Positions 1 through 6,387 of a stretch of 12,423 nt of DNA are shown piece by piece. Each line of letters opens with the position of its first letter. The stretch's first letter is position 1. The notes under the pieces were generated by a model. That model was not told where the DNA came from, ran no database searches, and saw only the letters and a list, made by a program, of their open reading frames with translations. Where the stretch lies: NCBI GenBank assembly GCA_900758165.1, contig CAAEQN010000038.1, positions 1 through 12,423 on the forward strand, in the 5' to 3' direction. This DNA is from Clostridia bacterium. GTDB taxonomy: Bacteria; Bacillota; Clostridia; TANB77; CAG-508. Both the position numbers and the translations under genes were made by a program.

Positions 1-1614
1 ATACAAAATAGATACATAATTTTAACAGGACTTCAAATGATTGGTATAGCATTAGTTAGCATGGTAGCAGCAGTAATAATAATGCTATTATCATCAAGAG
101 TTGCAGCTACACTTGGAAGAATTTTAAGAGATAAAGTGTTTAAAAAAGTATTGCAATTTACAAGAAAAGAATTTAATGAATTTTCAACAGCTTCATTAAT
201 TACACGTAGCACAAATGATATTCAACAAATTCAAATACTACTTACAATGCTTTTTAGAACAGTAGTATATGCACCAATTATTGGTATTGGTGGATTTACA
301 AGAGTTTTGGCTCGTAGCAATAATTCTATGGCATGGATAATAGGAGTTGCAATAGGAGCGATACTATTTATTATTCTAACTTTATTTATAGTAGCAATGC
401 CAAAATTCAAAAAGTTACAAGATTTAATAGATAAATTGAATTTAGTTTCTAGAGAAATCTTAACAGGACTTCCAGTAATAAGAGCATTCAACACAGAAAA
501 AAGAGAAGAAAAAAGATTTGATAATGCTAACAAAGACTATATGAAAGCAAACATATTTGTAAACAGAGCAATGAGCATAATGATGCCTGCATTAATGTTT
601 GTTATGAATGCAATTATGCTTTTAATTATATGGGTAGGAGGACACAAAGTAGATGAAGGAATAATGCAAGTAGGAGATATGATGGCATTTATCCAATATA
701 CAATGCAAATTGTAATATCTTTCTTATTCATATCTATGATATCAATAATGTTACCAAGAGCTTCTGTTTCTGCAAAACGTATTAATGATGTATTAGAAAC
801 AGAACCTTCAATAGAAGATAAACCAGAAACAAAAGAATTTGTAGAAGGTAAAAAAGGATATGTAGAATTTAAAGATGTATCATTTAGATATCCAGATGCA
901 GATACAGAAATACTAGAAGATATAAATTTTGTAGCAAAACCAGGAGAAACAACAGCATTAATTGGAAGCACAGGAAGTGGAAAATCTACAGTTGTAAACC
1001 TAATACCTCGTTTTTATGATGTAACAGGTGGAGAACTACTAATAGATGGAGTTAATATAAAGAATGTACCTCAAAAGGAATTAAGAAAAAGAATAGGCTT
1101 TGTACCACAAAAAGGAATGCTTTTCTCTGGAACAATAGAATCAAACATAAAATATGGAAACCCAGATATGTCTGATGAGCAAATGGTAAAAGCAGCAGAA
1201 ATTGCACAAGCAACAGAATTTATAGAAGCAAAGGAAAAGAAATATAAATCAGAAATTGCCCAAGGTGGAAACAATGTATCTGGTGGACAAAAACAACGTT
1301 TATCAATAGCAAGAGCAATAGCAATAGACCCAGAAATTATAGTATTTGATGATAGCTTTTCAGCACTAGACTTTAAAACAGACAGCAAATTACGAGAAGA
1401 ACTTGCAAAGCAAACAGCTGGTAAAACAGTAATTATAGTTGCACAAAGAATTAGTACAATTCTAAATGCAGACCAAATAATAGTACTAGAGGAAGGAAAA
1501 ATTGTAGGAAAAGGTACTCACAAAGAGCTTATGAAAAACTGCGAGCAATATAAGGAAATTGCAATGTCACAATTATCTAAAGAAGAACTAGAAGATGCAG
1601 GAGGTGATAGATAA
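1..1614 (+). CDS. Heterodimeric ABC exporter, degenerate-site subunit (5' partial)
   Basis: This is one half of a two-gene ABC exporter: a membrane domain followed by an ATPase domain in one chain. The frame is open from base 1, so the ATG at 37 is internal and about 40 N-terminal residues are probably missing (537 codons are visible; the family usually has about 575-580). Hydrophobic membrane segments occupy roughly bases 1-770. The nucleotide-binding domain follows: Walker A GSTGSGKST at 964-990, signature VSGGQ at 1276-1290, Walker B IIVFDD at 1336-1353. The catalytic Glu after Walker B is Asp (1351-1353), and the switch His is Gln (VAQRIST, near 1440). Both substitutions are typical of the TM287/EfrA/BmrC-like subunit of heterodimeric exporters. 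The stop overlaps the next gene's start by one base. The substrate (drug, lipid or peptide) cannot be told from sequence, so no gene symbol is given. Confidence 0.93.
   Translation: MQNRYIILTGLQMIGIALVSMVAAVIIMLLSSRVAATLGRILRDKVFKKVLQFTRKEFNEFSTASLITRSTNDIQQIQILLTMLFRTVVYAPIIGIGGFTRVLARSNNSMAWIIGVAIGAILFIILTLFIVAMPKFKKLQDLIDKLNLVSREILTGLPVIRAFNTEKREEKRFDNANKDYMKANIFVNRAMSIMMPALMFVMNAIMLLIIWVGGHKVDEGIMQVGDMMAFIQYTMQIVISFLFISMISIMLPRASVSAKRINDVLETEPSIEDKPETKEFVEGKKGYVEFKDVSFRYPDADTEILEDINFVAKPGETTALIGSTGSGKSTVVNLIPRFYDVTGGELLIDGVNIKNVPQKELRKRIGFVPQKGMLFSGTIESNIKYGNPDMSDEQMVKAAEIAQATEFIEAKEKKYKSEIAQGGNNVSGGQKQRLSIARAIAIDPEIIVFDDSFSALDFKTDSKLREELAKQTAGKTVIIVAQRISTILNADQIIVLEEGKIVGKGTHKELMKNCEQYKEIAMSQLSKEELEDAGGDR
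1599..1608 (+). promoter_or_regulatory. Ribosome binding site inside the first ABC gene
   Basis: AGGAGGTGAT is an essentially perfect anti-16S match, lying in the last codons of the upstream ABC gene. It fixes the start of the second subunit at 1614 and implies coupled synthesis of the two halves. Confidence 0.85.
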
Positions 1615-3446
1615 TGCCAGGACCAATGGGAGGACCAGGAAGACCGGGAATGAATACCCAAGCAAAAGCAAAGAATTTTAAAGCAACAACTAAAAAATTA
1701 ATAAACAACTATTTATCAAAATATAAACTAGCAATAACAATAGTAATAATTTTTGCAATAGGAAGTACAATCTTTTCTATAGTTGGACCTAAAATATTAG
1801 GAAATGCAACAACAGAAATTTTTAATGGAATAATTAGTAAATTATCTGGAGGAAGTGGAATAGATTATTCAAAGATTTTAAAAATCCTATTCACACTTTT
1901 GGGACTATATGTAATAAGTGCATTATTTTCACTAATACAAGGATTTACAATGACATCTGTTGCACAAAAATTAACATATAAAATAAGAAATGATATAGCA
2001 CAAAAAATAAATAAACTTCCAATGAAATACTTTGATAAAAAAACAAACGGAGAGGTGTTATCTGTAATAACAAACGATATAGATACACTTTCTCAAAACC
2101 TTAACCAAAGTATTACACAAATAATTACATCAATATGCACAATAATAGGAATAATTGTAATGATGTTATCTATTAGTGTAACAATGACAATAGCATCATT
2201 AATAATATTGCCTATATCAGCAGTTATAGTAAAGAAAATTGTAACAAAATCACAAAAATATTTCCAAAAGCAACAAGCATATTTAGGACATGTAAATGGC
2301 CAAGTAGAAGAGGTGTATGGAGGACATACAATTGTAAAAGCATTTAATGGAGAACAACAAGAAATAGAGAAATTTGAAAAAGCAAATAAGGAACTATATT
2401 CATCTGGATGGAAATCACAATTTTTATCTGGACTAATGCATCCAGTAATGAACTTTATTGGAAATGTTGGATATGTTGTAGTAGCAGTTTTAGGTGGATA
2501 TCTAGCAGTTCAAGGGAAAATTACAGTTGGTAATATACAAAGTTTTATACAATATAACAAGCAATTTACACAACCAATAATGCAAATTGCACAAGTATCT
2601 GGAATGCTACAATCTATGGTTGCTGCTGCAGAAAGGGTATTTGAATTTTTAGAAGAACCAGAAGAAGTAGAAGAAAACGATAAAGGAATAGATACAAGTA
2701 AGCTAAAAGGAAATGTAGAATTCAAAAATGTTAAATTTGGCTATGACGAAGATAAAATAATAATAAAGAACTTTAATGCAGACGTTAAAGAAGGACAAAA
2801 GATTGCAATAGTTGGACCAACAGGAGCAGGCAAAACAACAATGGTAAAACTACTTATGAGATTCTATGATGTAAATAGTGGAGAAATTTTAGTAGATGGT
2901 CATAATATAAAAGATTTTAAACGTGGAGATTTAAGAAAAATGTTTGGAATGGTACTCCAAGATACATGGTTATTTGGAGGGACCGTTAAAGAAAATATTA
3001 AATATGGAAAACCAGAGGCAAGTGACAGCGAAGTTATAGAAGCTGCAAAAGCAGCACATGTGCATCACTTTATAAAAACACTTCCAAACGGATATAATTC
3101 TGTATTAAATGAAGAATCAAGCAATGTATCAGCAGGACAAAAACAATTACTAACAATTGCAAGAGTAATACTTGCAGATCCAAAAATACTAATATTAGAT
3201 GAAGCAACAAGTTCAATAGATACAAGAACAGAAATACAAATACAATCAGCAATGGACAATTTAATGAAAGGAAGAACAAGCTTTATAATTGCACACAGAC
3301 TTTCAACAATAAAAAATGCAGATTTAATATTAGTAATGAATCATGGAGATATAGTAGAACAGGGAACACATGAAGAACTACTTGCAAAAAATGGATTCTA
3401 TGCAGATTTATACAATAGTCAATTCGATGAAGATGAAGCAGTGTGA
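1614..3446 (+). CDS. Heterodimeric ABC exporter, catalytic-site subunit
   Basis: This is the second, full-length half (610 aa) of the exporter. A Gly/Pro/Met-rich cytoplasmic N-terminus (about residues 1-14) precedes a six-helix membrane domain (about 35-330) and an ATPase domain (about 370-600). Walker A GPTGAGKTT is at 401-409, Walker B ILILDE ends at the catalytic Glu530, and the switch His is His561 (IIAHRLS). The signature is SAGQ (506-509) instead of SGGQ. In heterodimeric exporters of the TM287/288 and BmrCD type, the subunit with the intact Walker B often carries the altered signature. That puts all defects in one composite ATP site, which matches the Asp and Gln substitutions in the upstream gene. 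The start is set by the AGGAGGTGAT site 5 bases upstream and the TAATG overlap. I see no clear intrinsic terminator after the stop. The substrate is unknown. Confidence 0.95.
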   Translation: MPGPMGGPGRPGMNTQAKAKNFKATTKKLINNYLSKYKLAITIVIIFAIGSTIFSIVGPKILGNATTEIFNGIISKLSGGSGIDYSKILKILFTLLGLYVISALFSLIQGFTMTSVAQKLTYKIRNDIAQKINKLPMKYFDKKTNGEVLSVITNDIDTLSQNLNQSITQIITSICTIIGIIVMMLSISVTMTIASLIILPISAVIVKKIVTKSQKYFQKQQAYLGHVNGQVEEVYGGHTIVKAFNGEQQEIEKFEKANKELYSSGWKSQFLSGLMHPVMNFIGNVGYVVVAVLGGYLAVQGKITVGNIQSFIQYNKQFTQPIMQIAQVSGMLQSMVAAAERVFEFLEEPEEVEENDKGIDTSKLKGNVEFKNVKFGYDEDKIIIKNFNADVKEGQKIAIVGPTGAGKTTMVKLLMRFYDVNSGEILVDGHNIKDFKRGDLRKMFGMVLQDTWLFGGTVKENIKYGKPEASDSEVIEAAKAAHVHHFIKTLPNGYNSVLNEESSNVSAGQKQLLTIARVILADPKILILDEATSSIDTRTEIQIQSAMDNLMKGRTSFIIAHRLSTIKNADLILVMNHGDIVEQGTHEELLAKNGFYADLYNSQFDEDEAV

Positions 3447-3498
3447 AATAGTAAAAACAACAAGGTTAACAAAAGAAGAAATAGAGGAATTATAATTA

Positions 3499-3527
3499 TT
3501 GACAATACTATTTTAAAATGTTAAAAT
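3499..3527 (+). promoter_or_regulatory. tyrS promoter (sigma-A type)
   Basis: A consensus -35 TTGACA (3499-3504) and a -10 TAAAAT (3522-3527) are separated by exactly 17 bases, which predicts a start near 3534, just ahead of the T-box leader. Confidence 0.85.
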
Positions 3528-3533
3528 AGTTGC

Positions 3534-3766
3534 AAGTTAATTTAGTTATGTTTTAAAAAGAAAACCAGTAGAATTTTATAGTAACTAACAGAGAGGTAAT
3601 GGTTGGTGGAAATTACTAGAATATAAAATTTGAATTACAATTCTTATAGTAACTAACGTGTAGCTACGAATAAGCGTTAATTGAGGCAATATAAAATATT
3701 GTGAAAAAAGGTGGTACCACGGAATTCAGACCAATTCGTCCTTTAACTAGGATGAATTGGTTTTTG
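3534..3766 (+). promoter_or_regulatory. T-box riboswitch, tyrosine type, controlling tyrS
   Basis: This leader senses uncharged tRNA and lets transcription run into tyrS when tRNA-Tyr is not aminoacylated. Stem I is visible: AGTA on its 5' side (3567-3570), the pairing AATTTTAT (3572-3579) with ATAAAATT (3623-3630), an AGAGAGG segment (about 3590-3596), and a distal loop GGTTGGTGGAA closed by GTAAT/ATTAC. The likely specifier is TAC (Tyr) at 3636-3638, in the loop just below that pairing. The conserved T-box GGTGGTACCACGG begins at 3710. Its TGGT (3712-3715) can pair with the ACCA end expected of tRNA-Tyr (discriminator A). AAAGG (3707-3711) pairs with CCTTT (3740-3744) to form the antiterminator, which excludes the terminator at 3731-3765. 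The motifs are seen directly; the mechanism is family knowledge; the specifier is inferred from position and from the downstream gene. Confidence 0.94.
3731..3765 (+). terminator. T-box attenuator terminator before tyrS
   Basis: The arms CCAATTCGTCC (3731-3741) and GGATGAATTGG (3750-3760) pair over 11 bp with one G-U, enclose an 8-base loop, and are followed by TTTTT. The left arm overlaps the antiterminator strand, so the two folds are mutually exclusive. Confidence 0.93.
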
Positions 3767-3770
3767 ATTT

Positions 3771-3800
3771 GTAGGGGCCGATTTCCTCGGCAATCCGCTA
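3771..3800 (+). repeat. GC-rich hairpin scrap between the attenuator and the tyrS RBS
   Basis: GTAGGGGCCGATTTCCTCGG starts here. GCCGA (3777-3781) pairs with TCGGC (3787-3791) around a 5-base loop. Its base composition stands out sharply from the AT-rich surroundings. It resembles one end of the GTAGGGGC-type short intergenic repeats I recall from clostridial genomes, but whether it is a repeat cannot be shown from one copy. Confidence 0.4.
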
Positions 3801-3819
3801 AATAAGAAAGGGTGATGTT

Positions 3820-5046
3820 ATGAATTTATACGAAGATTTAAAATGGAGAGGATTAATTCAAGATATTAGTGATGAAGAACTAATTAACAAATTAAACAAT
3901 GAAAAATTAACATTTTACATTGGAACAGACCCAACAGCAGATAGCATGCATATTGGTCATTATTCATCATTTTTAATTTCAAAAAGACTTGCAAAATATG
4001 GTCATAAACCTATTTTATTAGTAGGTGGAGCAACAGGATTAATTGGAGATCCTAAACCTACAGCAGAAAGACCTATGATTACAAAAGAAGCAGTTGAACA
4101 TAATATTAAAGGGCTAACAAAACAAGCAAAAGAAATATTTGGATTTGAAGTTGTAAATAACTATGACTGGACAAAAGACATAAATGTTATAGATTTCTTA
4201 AGAGATTACGGAAAATACTTTAATGTTGGATATATGCTAGCAAAAGATAAAGTAAGATCAAGAATGGAAACAGGTATTACTTATGCAGAATTTTCATACA
4301 TGATATTACAAGCACTAGATTTCTTACATCTATACGAAACAAAGAATTGTGTTCTTCAAGTTGCTGGCTCAGACCAATGGGGAAACATAACAGCAGGAAT
4401 AGAATTAATTAGAAAGAAAACAGATAAAACAGCTTATGGAATGGTAATGCCATTAGTTACAGATTCAAATGGAGTTAAATTTGGAAAAACAGAAGGAAAT
4501 GCACTATGGCTAGATAAAAATAAAACATCAAGTTATGAATTATATCAATACTTAGTAAATCTTGAAGATTCAATGATTATTAGTTATTTAAAGAAATTAA
4601 CATTCTTAAGCAAAGAAGAAATAGAAGAAATAGAAGCAAAACATAATGAGCATCCAGAACTAAGAGAAGCACACAAAATACTTGCAAGAGAAATAATAAC
4701 AGATTTACATGGAAAAGAAGAATACGAAAAAGCTGTAAGAATTAGTGAAGCTTTATTTAAAGGCAATTTTAATGATTTATCAAACGAAGAATTAGGAGAA
4801 GCTTTTAAAGGAAATGAAGTAAAAGAAATAGAACTTAACAAAAACATATTAGATGTATTAGTAGAAATGAATGTTGCAACTAGTAAAAGACAAGCAAGAG
4901 AATTTATTTCTGGAAACAGTATAGAAATAAAAGGAGAAAAGGTAAAAGAATTAGACAAAACAATAACAGAGCAAGACCTTATAAACAATACATTTTTAAT
5001 TATAAAAAGAGGAAAGAAAAACTATTATATAGCAAAAAAAATCTAA
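3820..5046 (+). CDS. tyrS: Tyrosyl-tRNA synthetase
   Basis: TyrRS attaches tyrosine to tRNA-Tyr in the cytoplasm. At 408 aa it has the usual bacterial length. The class I HIGH motif is at residues 44-47 (MHIGHYSSF) and the second signature is KFGKT at 220-224, the TyrRS form of KMSKS. Tyrosine-pocket and dimer segments include TDPTADS (36-42), YAEFSYMILQALDF (about 152-165) and GSDQWGN (183-189). The C-terminal 65 or so residues form an S4-type RNA-binding domain (RQAREFI, IEIKGEKV). The RBS AAAGGGTGAT (3807-3816) is followed by ATG at 3820. The gene stands alone behind its T-box leader and is followed by a palindromic terminator-like element, so it is probably transcribed by itself and induced by tyrosine starvation. 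The KFGKT signature and S4 tail place it in the common TyrS type. No anomaly is seen. Confidence 0.98.
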   Translation: MNLYEDLKWRGLIQDISDEELINKLNNEKLTFYIGTDPTADSMHIGHYSSFLISKRLAKYGHKPILLVGGATGLIGDPKPTAERPMITKEAVEHNIKGLTKQAKEIFGFEVVNNYDWTKDINVIDFLRDYGKYFNVGYMLAKDKVRSRMETGITYAEFSYMILQALDFLHLYETKNCVLQVAGSDQWGNITAGIELIRKKTDKTAYGMVMPLVTDSNGVKFGKTEGNALWLDKNKTSSYELYQYLVNLEDSMIISYLKKLTFLSKEEIEEIEAKHNEHPELREAHKILAREIITDLHGKEEYEKAVRISEALFKGNFNDLSNEELGEAFKGNEVKEIELNKNILDVLVEMNVATSKRQAREFISGNSIEIKGEKVKELDKTITEQDLINNTFLIIKRGKKNYYIAKKI

Positions 5047-5056
5047 TGATTATCCT

Positions 5057-5099
5057 AAAATGGTGAAAAAGGGGTCAGACCCCTTTTTCACCATTTTTT
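5057..5099 (+). terminator. Perfect 20-bp inverted repeat with T-tract after tyrS
   Basis: The arms at 5057-5076 and 5078-5097 are exact reverse complements around a single A at 5077; the core is GGGGTC-A-GACCCC. The right side runs into TTTTTT (5094-5099). It lies 11 bases after the tyrS stop and could terminate tyrS and, being symmetrical, any transcript from the other strand. The GC core and perfect symmetry are also typical of dispersed palindromic (REP-like) repeats. Confidence 0.8.
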
Positions 5100-5112
5100 A
5101 AAAGAAAACATG

Positions 5113-5142
5113 TTGCAAATCCTAGTAAAATGGTAGTATAAT
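5113..5142 (+). promoter_or_regulatory. Promoter of the Rrf2 regulator gene
   Basis: The -35 TTGCAA (5113-5118) and the consensus -10 TATAAT (5137-5142) have an 18-base spacer. The start would fall near 5149, about 15 bases before ATG. A CCTAGTA half-site lies in the spacer, but there is no full copy of the palindrome found at the suf promoter. Confidence 0.7.
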
Positions 5143-5163
5143 AAATTCAATGGAGGAGATTAA

Positions 5164-5559
5164 ATGAAAATATCAACAAAGGGAAGGTATGCCCTAAGAG
5201 TAATGATAGACCTAGCAGTTAATGACAAGGGAGATTATGTTTCTTTAAAAGACATTTCAAATAGGCAAGAAGTTTCATTAAAATATCTTGAACAGATAAT
5301 GGCAATGCTAAATAAGGCCGGCTATGTAAAATCTACTAGAGGAAATAATGGAGGATATAGACTGGCAAAATCACCAGAAGAATATAAAGTTGGAGATATA
5401 TTAAGAAAAACAGAAGGAGATCTTGCACCAATAGCATGTGTTAATGGAGAAGAATGTGGCAAAAGAGAAAATTGCAAAACATTCAAATTTTGGCAAGGAT
5501 TAGACAATGTAATTAATGAATATGTAGATAGCAAAACCTTGGCAGACTTAATAAAATAG
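5164..5559 (+). CDS. iscR: Rrf2-family Fe-S-sensing transcription regulator (IscR-like)
   Basis: This 131-aa regulator very probably controls the suf genes that follow. The N-terminus (KISTKGRYALRVMIDLA) and the winged helix-turn-helix (about 25-70: SLKDIS, SLKYLEQI, wing STRGNNGGYRLAK) are textbook Rrf2. Three cysteines sit at 92, 98 and 104 with CX5CX5C spacing, the same numbers as the [2Fe-2S] ligands of E. coli IscR. The fourth E. coli ligand, His107, is Phe here, so the cluster ligation must differ or the fourth ligand comes from elsewhere. The protein is shorter than E. coli IscR (about 160 aa) and lacks its C-terminal tail, as is common in Gram-positives. TGGAGGAG upstream sets the ATG start. 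The related Rrf2 regulators CymR and NsrR are alternatives, but CymR lacks the cysteine triad and the suf context favours IscR. Confidence 0.9.
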   Translation: MKISTKGRYALRVMIDLAVNDKGDYVSLKDISNRQEVSLKYLEQIMAMLNKAGYVKSTRGNNGGYRLAKSPEEYKVGDILRKTEGDLAPIACVNGEECGKRENCKTFKFWQGLDNVINEYVDSKTLADLIK

Positions 5560-5570
5560 AATAAATCATA

Positions 5571-5599
5571 TTGACTTAGTAGGAATTAGATGATATAAT
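5571..5599 (+). promoter_or_regulatory. suf operon promoter
   Basis: The -35 TTGACT (5571-5576) and a perfect -10 TATAAT (5594-5599) are 17 bases apart, predicting a start near 5606. The promoter sits between iscR and sufC with no terminator before it, so suf may also receive read-through from iscR. Confidence 0.85.
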
Positions 5600-5619
5600 T
5601 CCTACTATATTAGTATGAA
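5577..5619 (+). promoter_or_regulatory. Palindromic operator over the suf promoter (probable IscR site)
   Basis: Two inverted repeats overlap here. TAGTAGGAATT (5577-5587) and AATTCCTACTA (5597-5607) are perfect 11-bp complements flanking and entering the -10. TTCCTACT (5599-5606) and AGTATGAA (5612-5619) form a compact palindrome with one mismatch and a 5-base ATATT centre. Its core TACT-ATATT-AGTA (5603-5615) has the half-site spacing of the type-1 IscR motif of E. coli (GACT-RWWWY-AGTC) and a matching centre. Binding would block the -10 and the start site. The palindromes are seen directly; the assignment to IscR is inferred from the adjacent gene. Confidence 0.7.
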
Positions 5620-5639
5620 AACAAAAAGGAGAAATTATA

Positions 5640-6386
5640 ATGGACAATCTATTACAAATAAAAGATTTATATGCAAATGCAGGAAATAAGCAAATATTAA
5701 AAGGACTAAACTTAACAATAAACAAAGGAGAAATACATGTAATAATGGGGCCAAATGGAGCAGGAAAATCAACTCTTGCAAACTGCATATTTAATAATCC
5801 AGAATATATAAAAACAAGTGGAGAAATAGATTTTGAAGGAGAAAATATAAATAATTTATCTACAGACAAAATTGCTAAAAAAGGAATTTTTATGTCTTTT
5901 CAATCACCTATTGAAATACCTGGAATTTCTTGTGCAAACTTTTTAAAAACAGCAAAAAATAAAGTTCAAGATAAACCAGTAAAGATATTTGAATTTAAAA
6001 ATACTCTACAAAAATATGTAGAAGAATTAAATATGAATCCAAAATTAGTAGATAGAAACTTAAATGTAGGCTTTTCTGGAGGAGAAAAAAAGAAAAACGA
6101 AATATTGCAAATGCTAGTATTAAATCCAAAGCTTAGCATATTAGATGAAACAGATTCAGGGCTAGATGTAGATGCTGTAAGAACAGTGTCAAAAGGAATA
6201 GAAATGTATAAAACAAATGAAAATGCAGTTCTAATTATTACACACAATATGCGTATTTTAGAGAATTTAAAAGTAGATTTTGTACATGTTTTGGTAGATG
6301 GAAAAATAGTAAAAACAGGTAATGCAGACCTTGCAAAAGAAATTGAAGAAAATGGATATGAAAAGTATAAAAATTTAGAGGTGTAG
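5640..6386 (+). CDS. sufC: SufC, ATPase of the SufBCD Fe-S cluster assembly complex
   Basis: SufC is a soluble ABC-type ATPase that binds SufB and SufD and drives the conformational change needed for cluster assembly on the scaffold. It is 248 aa, the normal length. Walker A GPNGAGKST is at 37-45, and the Q-loop region MSFQSPIEIPG is typical of SufC. The signature FSGGEKKKNEILQM starts at 145, and Walker B LSILDE runs 165-170 with Glu170, followed by the SufC-specific DSGLDVDA. The switch His is in IITHNMRIL. AAAGGAG (5625-5631) precedes the ATG at 5640. There is no membrane segment. It is the first gene of a tightly spaced operon; the sufB start is one base past its stop. The SufC-type D-loop and the neighbouring sufB/sufD rule out an ordinary transporter ATPase. 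Confidence 0.97.
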   Translation: MDNLLQIKDLYANAGNKQILKGLNLTINKGEIHVIMGPNGAGKSTLANCIFNNPEYIKTSGEIDFEGENINNLSTDKIAKKGIFMSFQSPIEIPGISCANFLKTAKNKVQDKPVKIFEFKNTLQKYVEELNMNPKLVDRNLNVGFSGGEKKKNEILQMLVLNPKLSILDETDSGLDVDAVRTVSKGIEMYKTNENAVLIITHNMRILENLKVDFVHVLVDGKIVKTGNADLAKEIEENGYEKYKNLEV

Positions 6387-6387
6387 T

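Noticed and set aside
37..39. ATG at 37 as the start of the first ABC gene
   Set aside because: The frame is open to base 1, upstream codons encode plausible membrane sequence, there is no RBS, and the protein would be too short for the family.
537..971. 144-codon minus-strand frame inside the first ABC gene
   Set aside because: Antisense to conserved ABC transporter sequence, with no independent start signal or domain.
3447..3498. Terminator after the ABC operon
   Set aside because: No GC-containing inverted repeat followed by a T-tract could be found between the ABC stop and the tyrS promoter.
5126..5138. Possible IscR site in the iscR promoter
   Set aside because: Only CCTAGTA resembles a half-site; the matching arm at the required 5-base spacing is absent.
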